A program made the translations under genes and the position numbers. This document shows positions 21,801 to 34,209 of a DNA stretch of 64,000 bases, piece by piece. The DNA lies in NCBI GenBank assembly GCA_020746835.1, contig JAGPNK010000011.1, positions 1,426,001 through 1,490,000 on the forward strand. The letters are read 5' to 3'. The DNA comes from Stachybotrys elegans. Taxonomy: Eukaryota; Ascomycota; Sordariomycetes; Hypocreales; Stachybotryaceae. Each line of letters opens with the position of its first letter. The first letter of the stretch is position 1. The notes beneath the pieces are model-generated. The model was given only the letters and a program-made list of their open reading frames with translations. It was not told the DNA's origin and searched no databases.

Positions 21801-22716
21801 AAGGTCAATCCTTTAGTAGAAGATGAAGACAAACCCGGATCGGTGGTGACTCGGAGAATGGACTTGGGGCGATGAACAGCGTCCCGTATGTTCGAGTCAG
21901 CAGGTTGGGCCACTTGTTTCTGGACCCGAGGAATCCGCGTTCGGGAAAGCTCTAGGGCGGATAGCGAATCAACAGTTTTGGGCTTTGGCTCGCTGTTTCC
22001 CCCCCTTTCACCCTGGGCGGAACTGCCTGTTTGTGTCTTTTTTGCGGGGGATGATGGCACAAGCTGGACCGGAGATTGTTTTCGCTTGTTCGCCCTGGCG
22101 TCTGAGATATTTGTCAACAAAGCCACTATGCAAGGGGTCCCAAATATTGGGTAGCACAATGTCGCTGCGGAGTAACCACACAGGGCAGAATGTGCTGGAT
22201 ATGCTTGGGTGGCCAGAAATGGGATCTCTCACCTGGGGTCGGGGGCCGTGGTGGCAGTGACAGATCGACAGGCAATTCCGCAGTCCCGTCACAGCCAAAG
22301 AGCGAGTCGAGCGAGTCGCCATCGTCGAAGTCTCCGGAGTCAGGATAGCTGTCCAAAGTTTGAGCGACGATGTCGTAGGTGATTTCGTATACCGATATTG
22401 GCAAACCCCGTCGCAAACGCTCACGGTTCCTTCTCTCGCGGCGAGCCGATTTGCCCCGAAGGTTCTCGAGTACTGCATTTTTCCATATTGTAATGTCATA
22501 CTTTGGCGCATGACCTTTGGACTGTTGCTCTTTTTCTATCGTCCACTCAGCCAGCACCTCCTTGGAGACCTCCTCTCTGGCTGCCCAGTCCGCTTCGCAG
22601 AGCGGATGGTCCTGCCATTCAATCAGGTACTCAGGGCCGTCGTCACGAGAACATTCGGCGAGTACGCGGCGTGCAAACCAGTCATCGCCGTCCCCTTCCG
22701 CGACTGTGGAAGTCAC
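18884..22716 (-). CDS. Large chromodomain protein of unknown function
   Basis: Exons 22716-22233 and 22101-18884 encode 1233 residues. The 131-nt intron runs from GTGAGA to CTCAG and the frame closes. A chromodomain opens the protein (DDWFARRVLAE about 11-21, then EYLIEWQDHPL, then ADWAAREEV). Of the methyl-lysine cage, Trp13/Phe14 and Trp34 are present, but the third aromatic (Tyr/Phe of the usual WKGY/F) is His37. A basic helix (SARRERRNRERLRRGLP) follows, then a long disordered part with Lys/Glu/Gln repeats. About 600 C-terminal residues look folded, with blocks such as FFLAFPPWHGCEAGTIAKWL, MIYNMPVSYWHPDMAFRFRD and FDSARASTWCGLFCTINEKW. I know no named domain for them. It could be a heterochromatin reader related in function to Chp1 or CDP-2. 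That is inference from the chromodomain and size only. Confidence 0.8.
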
Positions 22717-24139
22717 CGAGATGGCGTCGTCGTTGTCGCCGGGTACTTGGTTTCCCTCTGAAACACCCGCGGGGAGATCCTAAGTTTCATAAGACACTGG
22801 AGGTAAGAGTGCGGAGGTGCTGCTATGCCTACCATGAGGAGTTAACACATGCGTTGCACGATCCCGTCGATGACGTGGTGTTTCGATGGCCAAGGTGTGA
22901 AGTGATTAAAGGTAGAAGAGGTAGGCACGGGATGTATGCAGGGTTTGCGAGTTGAAGAAATACGGAAGATGAGCGATCATGGAGGCCGAGAAAGTGCAAA
23001 CGCCCTAAAGCGGCAAATGCAAAGCACAATCAAGCGTTTATCGGCATGGCAGTTTCGTTGGTTAAACAGGTGCCTGCAGCCGTCAAGGGAGAAATGAGAA
23101 GTGTAACCCCAGTTTGCTTGCCAGGGCGATGCCGTGAAAAAGCAAACATGACACCATCAAAGCCAACCAACACACAGACGCCCGCCTGTCTCTAGGTACC
23201 TGTATGTATGTAGTGGAGGGGCAACTGGTCAGCATGTCTCGGGCCAGAAAGTGCCATCAAGAGGCCAAAGCTGAATGCTCCTCCTTGCTGAATAACCCCA
23301 AAAGATAAATTACTAGGGGCTACAGAGACGCGACGGGACCTTATCGCGTGTTCATGTGGTGTGGGGCCCAAGGCAGTGAGAGGACTTAGGTTAGTGCACC
23401 CGAGATTGAAGGCTGCCTGGGTTCTGGAAGGCAGCAGATGCACCTCATCAGGAGAATACTTGGGTGCCTACCGACCCTCACCGCCAGCCTCGGGCCAATT
23501 GAATCACAACGGCTTCTCGTGGTGCATCCTTCAGTCTCTCCTCCAGCTGCCAGAATGCGCATGGCCAAGCAGTCAATGCCCTTGGGCTAGAGGTACAGTA
23601 TGTACATATGTATGTACTGATGATAAAGGACGAGGTACCTGAGGTCCTGGGCTCTGTCGAATCCAATTCGTCATTACCCCAAGGGAATTCTGGAGATGGT
23701 CCATGATGGTCCGGAATATGGTGCCTGCCGCTTGTGATGAATATTGCTGCCTTGCCTGTATGCTGCTGCCTCTCATTCCATTACTGGATATGAATAAATA
23801 GGATGTGATGGTACTTTTCCATCCCCTGTCTGTCATGATACACGATTGCTGGCCTTCTTGACCCCCCTTCCCCTCTGTGCCTGCCCTAACGGTTAGGTAC
23901 CTTTCTCAAGCTGATTAGTACCTTAGTACAGGTATTTGTCCTCTGGCTCTCCGTTCCCTTTTGACGCCGTGCATTCCCAAAACTTAAGGGACGTATCCAT
24001 TTGTCGCCAGGCCTGCGCATTCTCTCCCTCTCCACACTATTCAACACACAGCAGCAGCGTCGAATCCACCCCCGAGCAACCTCCGCCTGCCTTACTCGCA
24101 CCTCAACCAAGACTTCTCGACCTTATCAGTACCGCAATA
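22717..24139. other. Divergent intergenic region
   Basis: This lies between the chromodomain gene (-) and the Rab11 gene (+). It contains several GGTACCT-type hexamers. No ORF looks real. It presumably holds two promoters. Confidence 0.6.
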
Positions 24140-25063
<924 letters not shown>

Positions 25064-26446
25064 CGGGTCTTGGACATGGTTTCATGAGGATAAGAGGTCA
25101 ATACCAGGCGTCTTGCATGTTCCCGGAAATATATGTGACGTACGGAGAGACTGTTGGCGCAACGTCGATACGAGGAATGGTGATACGTCCTGGTTCTGAT
25201 GTGCGTTCCTTTTGTTCTTTTTTCTTTGATATTAGAGGGTGCGGACACGTCGACTTTCTTTTGCTGTATTGGTCATGCGTCTTGTCCGTGCTTGATGCGC
25301 CTGACGATCGCTACGAGATAGCTGTGTTATGGTACGTAGCCGAATGCAATGGAATCTTAATGTTCTCATGATGCGCCCGACCTTACGGCAGTGGATGGTT
25401 CACGGCGCAAAGATATCTCACATGAGTACCTACAGTGGGAGCACCTCCACGATGCGGCAACTACTAACATACAATGTTGATAGAAGTACAGTTTAGCTGC
25501 AGTTTGGGTGAACAGGTTGCCGTCATGTAGTACAGTCTTGGTAAGCCTGAGAAACAATATCAAAGTACTGGTGACAGCTTTCTCAAAACCTCCCAATATT
25601 TACTTATCATGACTACGCCCTTTGCGAATGCTACATCTCAAGCCTTGGGCTGATATGATTCTTTTGGGCAACACATGCATCATCTGGATGGCTGATAAGG
25701 AGTTTAGTGGTCGCACACAAACACCCTTGCATCACTCCACGGCAGTAAACCATGACCATCTCTCCCGCCAGAACAGACCGTCGGACGGCTCCGCAAATAA
25801 TTTACCCCGGTCGCAGATGGCTGGAAGCTCGGGCGGGCGTTTGGGCGATAAGGTAAGGCGAGACGTGAGAGCTGGTTCATAAGTGTCACGTCGCGTCAGC
25901 CGTCTTCTGCTCGCTCCGTCCCTTTCTTTCCTCTCTTCTTCTCCTGCACTCGCAACCACAGCTCTGCCGCTCAACCAAGCATGGAAGCTTGTCCAGCGAT
26001 GGCCTGTAACCTCGCAATGAGGCGCGTGTCAAGCCCGGCTCCGATGCCTCTGCAACTGTCCAGCCCTTTTTCAAGCCCCAACGTCGGGGTGGCAGGAAAG
26101 TAGGCGACGGGTAGGCCAACGCTTCCGGTGACATATCCTCACCGCGAAGCAATCACGGGCTTCAATCGCGCTCACCATTCAGCACACTTGGGCTTCGTAG
26201 ATCGCAGACCAAGCTTGCATCAGCCACCATCCCCGCTTCGTTTAAGGGGATAACGACATCTCACCAAGGAGCGATCCGTCTTTCTTGACCATCGGTTCAA
26301 TATCAATCAATATTTCGTCATCCGGCCCATACAAATCGCGACAACCACACTTGGCCATAACGCGGATATTTCTTTACTTTGGCATCCGCCATTTTAAAAT
26401 TCCAAAAATTAAAAAATCACTGTCCACGTTTTGCGGTCTTGTCGTC
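25064..26446. other. Intergenic region between Rab11 and F-box gene
   Basis: Both neighbours are on the + strand, so this holds the Rab11 3' end and the F-box gene promoter. An AT-rich stretch lies at about 26392-26420, just before the F-box start. No gene is seen. Confidence 0.6.
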
Positions 26447-27800
26447 ATGGCAGCACCGCCAATCCCACCTGCTTCCTTGCTGGGGCTTCCCGTCGAGATT
26501 CTTCTCGACGTGTACCAGCATCTCGACCTCGCAAGCATCGCTCAACTCTCCCTTGCGAACGGTTACTTTTATGACTTCTTCAAGCGGCACAAGGCAACCA
26601 TCCTACTTCCGGTTCTTATCAAGGACTTTGCCCCGTTTGAAGAGCTTCTCCAGGTCCATATCGCCTCGGCGGCCGACCTCGCTGCCGGCGGAACGCGCTA
26701 TACTCCCCGCAAGGTCGTATTCAAGCGCTTCCCTGGGGACCACGGTGTGGTATTTGCGACCCCTAGCTCGTCCTCCCACGACACCAAGGGCCCCCAAGCT
26801 GGCTTCGTTGCTGTTACGAAAGCGCGGAAGTCAGGAGGCGTCTCAGTTTCAACTGCAGCCCCGGTCGTTCTCACGGAGCGCGATCTAGATGATATTCTCA
26901 AACACTGCCAACTAGTGCGCAAGTGGGAGCAACTCTTCCCTCAGATGAGATGGTTTCATGAGCCAGAAAATTGCCGCAGCCTCCGGCCTCATGAAGGGTT
27001 CAGATTCAGGAGAGCACTCTACCGATGGTGGTTGTACAGCATTTATTTCCATGGCGACCTACCCCGGCCCCGGGTCGGCTTACCAGAGCCCTTTGTTGAG
27101 GATATTCGAACAAGTCAGATGCGACGCCATTCGACAAGTGAGCTTCTAGAGCTCATGGACTTTGTGGAGACGATGAAGGATGTGGTCCTGCACTACATCT
27201 GCCCGAGGCTCGACCCCAACCACATGCAGGTGAGCAAAGAAACTCGACGGTTCCTGCTATTTACTAATAAGACCTTAGTCGCTCACGCAGCCTGTGCTGA
27301 TAGAGTATGCCGGGAGAGGCCAGTCACTCGCCACCAGCTGGAACGATCAAAGTCGCTGGTCTCGCATCGTCAAGACTTACGCGAAGCTTGGCCCTTCAGA
27401 TCTCATGCATTACTTTGAGAACATCTACAGCTACCCGCGCCAGCGCCTCATCTCAGAAGTCCGTCTCCAGCACTCAACCTTCACTTTCGACCAGGAATCT
27501 TTACAGATCGCCATCAGATGCGCCTTGGATGAGAGGAAGTGGCTCGAAAAGGCACCCAGTCTGGCCGAGGACAGTGTTGGGGGCGTGATCGACTTTGATG
27601 ATGAGCGGGATGAGGAACGTGCGCTGTTCAACAAAGATGCTTGTGCCGATGGCATGTTGCCAGAAGGGACAAAGTTTGTGCGTTCCTTCTCGCAGTACTC
27701 GCCTCGAGGCGACGACGGGACCTACGTGGAGGATCACCGGCAGTATGGCTTCTCGAATCGTCTCATGGGGCCGGCCACTGCGGGTGCCATGATCTACTAG
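26447..27800 (+). CDS. F-box protein
   Basis: Exons 26447-27229 and 27279-27800 encode 434 residues. The intron runs from GTGAGC to CTTAG, with TACTAAT as branch point 12 nt before the acceptor. Using the next AG (27290) would remove four residues and also keep frame. An N-terminal F-box reads LLGLPVEILLDVYQHLDLAS then IAQLSLANGYFYDFFK (about 11-48). F-box proteins recruit substrates to SCF ubiquitin ligases by binding Skp1. The rest has no LRR or WD repeat that I can see. It carries conserved-looking Trp/Tyr-rich helices (RFRRALYRWWLYSIYFHGD), a type common in fungal F-box proteins with unknown substrates. The upstream 54 open codons are AT-rich and judged to be leader. Confidence 0.8.
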
Positions 27801-28824
27801 TAGTCAAGACTGCCGTATGACCTGTAAACACATTTCTACCAGACAATATACATTGGGGATGCAGATGGAAATACATGTTGCACTGAGCGATCCTCTCATC
27901 CGTAGACGTGACTATCAACGCGGCAAAGAGCAAGTAACAACAGGCAGCACAGTGGCTGCTATGATAGCGGTAGGTGTGTAATTTGCAACAAATAAAGCAA
28001 AGGAAAATTACCATGCACATTTCCCAATCCCAACGGCCAGCGCATGCACAAGTGCAGGAAGCACAGAGGGCGCAAAGAGAGTGGTGTCAGGTTGCTGAGC
28101 TGGCTTTAGCAGACAGCCCCAGGCGGGACGTTTGGCCGGCGCAGGCCTGGACGTTGTTCCCAGCTGTAGGTCCCGTCCCCACGACTCTGCGCTAACCGCT
28201 AACCGCGCCCGTGCCTCACCCAAACTCCCTCTATCATTCCAGGTCATTAATTACAACCTCCCCGAGGCAGCGCGACGCCCACTCCCCAGCTGCCCATCGC
28301 GCCGCTGCTGCAAGCCGCACGATACGGCATCTGCATTTCCTCAGACTACGCATGCACCGCCGCCTGGCGCAACCGTCATTGGGCGCGCGTTGAGCAGCGG
28401 CAGTGGCTCTCGCCTGGCGCAAACAGAGCTGTCTATTTGGCTCGAGCTGTAGTTTTGTGAAAGGTACCGCTTTCTCCACGGGCTCTCGGGTCTGTTTTCT
28501 AGTGCTTGTGCCTTTTTCTTACTTTGGTGACTGCCACACGGCCAGTCTTGAACCCGGGTTCCTCTTTGTTGGGGAGAGCAATTCACCGGGACCCTCTCCC
28601 TTCTCTGTTATTTCACTTTCAGTCTCCCTTTTTATAAATTATCCAAACCGGAAGGGGCTGCAAGGTTCACATTCTTGAAGTCATACGATTCTAATTGTTA
28701 CACAGGTCACGCCCTCTCAAGATATTGCCTGGTCTTGCCTAAACTTTAAGGCCAGCTGCAAATCACCCTCTTCGGCAAGCCTCGTAGCACCCTCAACAAG
28801 AACGTGTTCCCAGTGAGAGGAAAC
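27801..28824. other. Intergenic region upstream of HDA1
   Basis: This holds the F-box 3' end and the HDA1 promoter. TTTTTATAAATTA at about 28629-28640 is TATA-like, roughly 190 nt before the HDA1 start codon. No gene is seen. Confidence 0.6.
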
Positions 28825-31254
28825 ATGGATGACACCGCGATGATGGACAGTGAGGATCATCCTATGAGAGACGCTGACGCGACCAACGGCTCAGCACCAC
28901 CCGGGAGAAACGGCACCGAGGACGACACCTCTACCGATGATGATAGCCAGGTCAACGAATCAAGTCCAGAGCCTCAGGATGTAGAGATTGCACATCTTCG
29001 GCGGAGGGGCCTTCTCCCAACGGGATGCTGTTACGATGACCGGATGAAGCTCCACATGAACGCAGACTTCAGTCCAAACGCTCATCACCCTGAGGATCCA
29101 CGCCGAATCCATGAGATCTTCAAGGCTTTCAAGAAGACAGGTCTCATCTACACTGGACCTCCGTCCAAGCTGCCCGAGATCATGAAGCTCTGTCCGACGC
29201 GGTACATGTGGAGGATACCTGCCCGTGCAGCTACCAAAGAGGAGATTTGTCTCGCTCATTCTCCGGATCATCTCGGATGGGCGGAAGAGCTCGAGAATAT
29301 GAGCACGGCAGATCTCCGAGCGCTCACAAAGCAATACGACCAAGGCCGCGAGTCCCTCTACGTCGGCAGCATGTCATACCCCGTGGCTCTGCTCTCGGCC
29401 GGAGGTGCCATAGATACCTGCAAGAACGTCGTCACGGGCCAGGTCAAGAATGCCTTCGCTGTCATACGGCCGCCCGGCCACCATGCAGAGTTTGACGCTC
29501 CCATGGGATTCTGCATCTTCAACAACGTGCCAGTAGCTGTCAAGGTGTGTCAGCAAGACTATCCTGCGCTGTGCCGCAAGGTTCTCATTTTAGACTGGGA
29601 TGTCCACCACGGAAACGGCATTCAGAATATCTTCTATCAAGACCCAAACGTACTCTACATCTCACTGCACGTCTACCAGAACGGCCTCTTCTATCCCGGC
29701 AAGCCCCCCAATCCTATGACGCCCGATGGCGGAATCGAAAACTGCGGAACCGGCCCAGGGCTCGGGAAAAACGTCAACATCGGGTGGCATGATCAGGGAA
29801 TGGGCGATGGAGAGTACATGGCAGCGTTCCAAAACATCGTCATGCCCATTGCAAAGGAGTTCAACCCGGATCTGGTGGTCATCTCAGCAGGCTTCGACGC
29901 CGCAGATGGGGACGAGTTGGGCGGATGTTTTGTTACGCCCACATGCTACGCCCACATGACTCATATGCTCATGTCTCTTGCAAGTGGGAAGGTTGCCGTG
30001 TGTCTGGAAGGCGGGTACAATCTGACTGCAATCTCCAACTCGGCCGTGGCTGTCGCTCGCACACTGATGGGAGAGCCGCCGCCCAGGATGGAGCTCCCAA
30101 AGATCAACAAAGAGGCAGCGCGAATGCTAGCTAAGGTCAAGGCATATCAAGCGCCTTACTGGGAGTGCATGCGACCGGGTGTGGTCGACGTGCCCCAAGT
30201 CCAGGCTACTGGAGGGTCGCGTCTTCACGACGTCATTCGAAACGCTCAGCGCCAGGTTCTCCAGGAGAAACACAGCATGCTCCCCCTGTATATCCAGCGA
30301 GATCATATCTTCAAGTCGTTTGAGAATCAGGTCCTGGTTACCCCAAACCTACACGAGGCCAAGCGCTTATTACTTATTCTCCACGACCCGTAAGTATCAC
30401 TATTACTGTGCCATGACTCTCGTGTTGACAATAGCAGGCCCCAGCTCTTGGCTCAGCCAGATGTCATTGATACAACTCTCGAGCCTCACAACGCTTGGGT
30501 GGTGAGTTGACAGCACCTCATTCCCGACCACGCTAACACGGTGCAGGTGGACGGCGTTACGCAGTACATTGACTGGGCCATCGAACAGAAGTTCGGAGTC
30601 ATGGATGTCAACGTGCCATCATACATCACACATGAAGAGGTGACAGTCTACCGCGCTCACCCATCTTCTCTGCTAACGAAGTGACAGGACATGGATTCCT
30701 TTATCCCGTCTACCCAAGAAGATCAACTCCAGAAGCAGCTGCGCTCCTTGACTGGATATCTCTGGGACAACTACCTTCAACTTTACGACGCCAATGAGAT
30801 CTTCATCCTGGGCGTTGGCAACGCCTACCTTGGCGTCAAGGTGCTCCTAATTAACAAAGGCAAGAATTCATAACCCCTCCGGCGTAACAATTCGGCCCGG
30901 ATTCAACTCCAGAATGCCAGTCTAACAGCCACAGATTGTAAAAGCAGGATCTCCGGAGTCATCAACTTTGTCACCGGAAACTTGCGCCCGGTCAAATCTC
31001 AGTTTGACGAGGGCCTGTCTTCATGGTACAAGGAGAACTCGCGCGTATATGTAGCTGGAGATCACGCTTGCTGGTTCGATCCCGAACTCACAAAGAAGGT
31101 CCACAAGCGTCGCTTTGGAACTGTCGTCCGCAGCGACAAGACAACCCTCAACGAGATGATGCAGAAGCACGCCAAGGACACGCAGAATTGGATCATGAGC
31201 AGGGTTAGGGACGATGGCTCCGGGGACTCCACGGATGAGGACCCGCCATCGTGA
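28825..31254 (+). CDS. HDA1: Class II histone deacetylase HDA1 (HdaA/Clr3 type)
   Basis: Five exons, 28825-30389, 30438-30501, 30547-30639, 30688-30859 and 30935-31254, give 737 residues. The deacetylase domain (about 60-430) keeps the active-site set: His219-His220 in RPPGHH, Asp259 and His261 in DWDVHHGNG, Asp358 in AGFDAADGD, and Tyr398 in EGGYNL. Zinc-binding Asp/His/Asp and the catalytic Tyr are intact, so it should be active. An Arb2-type domain follows (about 490-720), with SFENQVLVTPNLHEAKRLLL, GVTQYIDWAIEQKFGV and SGVINFVTGNLRPVKS. HDA1/Clr3 enzymes remove acetyl groups from histone H3 and help silence heterochromatin and secondary-metabolite clusters. The fourth intron uses a GC donor (AAAG/GCAAGA, 30860-30934). 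Reading through it gives a premature stop. Confidence 0.93.
30860..30934 (+). other. GC-AG intron in HDA1
   Basis: The 75-nt intron starts GCAAGA and ends CCACAG, with TCTAAC as branch point. Splicing joins LLINK to DCKSRISG in frame and restores the Arb2 domain. No GT donor nearby does so. Confidence 0.85.
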
Positions 31255-31777
31255 TTTGCCTGCTGTGCTGTACCGCGTACACCAATGTACTGATTTTGTG
31301 TTGCTTCGGCTATTGCTTCAGGTGTAGAGGGGCGGAAGGCTGCTTTGTTTACAGGCCACAGACTACTGATTACAATATACCATGGCTTTTCAGTGCGTTA
31401 ATAGAATCCAGCCTGGCGTCTAGACATTTGTCTTTGGTATTCACTTTCGATAATGATCACTAGTAGGAACCATACCATCGAGGTAGCATTGTAGTTTATG
31501 AGTATCCAATGGGTTGATCAGTCCTGATGGTTCGGTTGAAGAGTACTACGATCGTGAATATTGTTGCTTCTCAAAATGCGAATGTGAAGTCGGTCACCAC
31601 GTTTAGTGACGGTGCTCCTGCCGAAGCTGATGGCTGGTGGGGCGGGGCGGAAAACGGGGCCTCAATACTCCGATGAATTTCTCAACCGCGCAGCGCGTTT
31701 CAGGGTACCAGCTTCCGATGAAGACATTCTAATGCATCTAGCTTCTCCTCTATGACCACCCAGCGTTGATTGACAGA
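31255..31777. other. Intergenic region between HDA1 and the RS-rich gene
   Basis: Both genes are on the + strand. I see no gene. It holds the HDA1 3' end and the next promoter. Confidence 0.6.
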
Positions 31778-33634
31778 ATGGATCGGGATCGGGATAGCCG
31801 GGGGCGTCGGTAAGCTATCCTCCTCCGAGATATCTTTTGATTCTGGCAAATAGGGTGCTTGTATCCAGAGTTTCTAACCAAGTCGATGCAGGTACGATGA
31901 CGGCGAAGTCGTTAGATACGGCGCTGGCGAGTCCTGGCGACCAACTCCCCGCGGTGATCGATCACCACCCCGAAGACCGAGAAGCCCTATGAGGGACATT
32001 CGCGATGTGCGGGATATTCGAGACATGAGAGACCCTAGAGACGTTCGAGATCGACCCAGAAGCCCGCGGCCAAGGAGTCCTCGCCCTCGAAGTCCAATCA
32101 TGTCAGCGTCGGACAGCTATGTGCCGGGCCGATATCCTCCTCGCCGACGCTCCAGATCCGGGGGCGACCGCTACCGTGGCGACCGGTCCAGGGAAAGCCC
32201 TAGGAGGCGCGAGCGCACTCGAACACCACCCCCGCGACGCTCTCCGCCCCGACGTAGTCTGTCGAGGCGAGGTTCGCCCATTCGAGATGACCGCTACGAG
32301 CGTCCCAGATCCCCGCCGCGCAGGGACTGGGAGCGTGACCGCGAACGAGACTGGGACAGAGATAGGATGCGTGACCGAGAGCGTGAGCGAGATCGTGACT
32401 GGGACAGGGACCGAGAGAGGGAGAGAGACCGCGATCGGGACCGTCTACCAGACAGAGATCGAGAGTTTGAGCGACGTGATGACAGGTATGTTGGAGCACG
32501 CATAACTCTCGGTACGACAGCTTCTAATCCAAATCCCACAGGAGACGATCCCGCTCCCCATTCCCTCGAGACCGCCGCGACAGAAGCCCCCCCGGACGAG
32601 TCACCCCCGTCGGTGCCAAAGGCGGCACGTACAGGCCGCGATCACCATCGCTGGGTCGCCGCAACGACCGATACCAATCATACCGACGAGCCTCTCCCCC
32701 GCGCGATTCTGCCATCTCCTCCGCAATAAACTCCCACTCCGCGTCGGCAAGGTCCTCGCCGCGACCCAGCTCCGTCAAAGCCCGCTCTCCGCTCGTCCCA
32801 TCGCGGGAACCCTCCGTTCCCCCCATTAGTACAGCCACCCCAGCAGCCGCGCCCAGAGAGCCACCTCGACCCGCCCCTCACGACTCGACGCCTACACCTA
32901 CGAACCGCTCGCCGCCTCGTGGTCCTGCTGGTGTGACGCGTGCGCCGCCTACAGGCCCTGCGGCGAGCCGCAACTTTAGTTCTCCGGGCGCAGCTACACC
33001 TACGGTTCCTCGACACCTCCAGACTCCTAGTGCTACGCCGCATCGCTCTGAAGCTACGAGCCCTACCAACCCCCCCTCTGGCCCCCGCGGATATGTGCCA
33101 GCCAGCCGTGCGGGCTCATACAACACCCGTGGAGGCCGTGGAGGATGGGCCCAATCCAGCTCCCGACACATGTCCGGACCGCCATCCACCTTGTCCACAC
33201 CAGCCGGCGCACCTGCCATTCCCACGGGACCACGCGGTACACCCACCACGTCCTCGGCCTCCGCTCCTCAATCTCGACCTTTCAACCCTCCCACGGGTCC
33301 GTCCGCCCAGCATGGCAACGGTCCACGCCAGACTCTCGCGCAGAGCATGCTCGCCACGCTTCCTCTGATCATCCCCGGCGGCAAGCTCGACCCCGCCATG
33401 ACGCCCATCGCCTCCGGCGTCACCAAGGAGATCGAGCCCCACTACAGGAAGCTCAAGGACGAGGAGGAGAAGCTGCGCGAGGAGCTCCGCGCCAAGCAGG
33501 AGCGCCTCCGCAAGAGCCTCTACACGTGGAACCGCCTCGAGCGCGAGTCTCGCGCCTGGGAGCAGCGCAGCGATCTCAGTGAGAAGAGCATGAAGAACCT
33601 GGCGGGGGAAGGGGCCGGCGGTGCGGCTTTCTAG
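31778..33634 (+). CDS. RS/RD-rich protein with C-terminal coiled coil
   Basis: Three exons, 31778-31809, 31892-32485 and 32542-33634, encode 572 residues. Intron ends are GTAAGC/GATGCAG and GTATGT/CCCACAG. The first half is dominated by Arg-Ser, Arg-Asp and Arg-Glu dipeptides (for example RDIRDVRDIRDMRD and RERERDRDWDRDRER), as in SR-type RNA-processing proteins, though no RRM is visible. The middle is Ser/Thr/Pro/Gly-rich and disordered. The last 100 residues include GPRQTLAQSMLATLPLIIPG and a strong coiled coil (KEIEPHYRKLKDEEEKLREE onward). A role in pre-mRNA processing or chromatin is possible from composition only. I do not recognise an ortholog. Confidence 0.78.
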
Positions 33635-34209
33635 TGAATTGTAAGACTAAGGGTTGCTTTTTTCTCGGTTTTGCCACCGGTACCTGGTTAGGGGCAGTTG
33701 GACGCCCGGGCGTTACTTCGGACAAGTAGGATTTGGAGCAGGTGGTGCAGTGCTTTCCGCCTTATGGGATACCCTCTTTAGACGGCATGATACAGATATG
33801 GATAGTTGATTCGAGGAACGTCCACTAGCAAAAGTTGAATGGCCAAACGTGAGCGCGTTGGCGAATATTTGAGCCTGCCTAATATCTTGTAACTTGAACG
33901 TCCTCTTTGCAGATGGTATTGCCAGCTTTATTTTTGCATGTTCCTTGTGATTCCGTTCTACAGACTCCCTAGACCGCGCCCCATCCTTTTTCCTGCGCCA
34001 GAGGCTCTGCCTACCTACCCTAAAGAGCTTTAAGCTGAATAAAGGTTCAAATTCGTGAAAAGTGACGAGACCTCGCACCACCCTGTAAGGAAGGTAGATG
34101 TTGGAAATGAGCAAGTGTAAACTGGCGAATATCCCATGGATGGCCTATTGTGTGGGTTGAAGCTTGTGGGTGTGAGGGATTGCAACGTTTTGTTTTGAGA
34201 GAGCGAAAA
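33635..34209. other. Convergent intergenic region
   Basis: This is the tail-to-tail gap between the RS-rich gene and the F-box/LRR gene. No gene is seen; both 3' untranslated regions are expected here. Confidence 0.65.

Noticed and set aside
30840..30873. Apparent nonsense truncation of HDA1 after LLINKGKNS
   Set aside because: It is explained by a GC-AG intron that restores the Arb2 domain in frame, so the gene is not broken.
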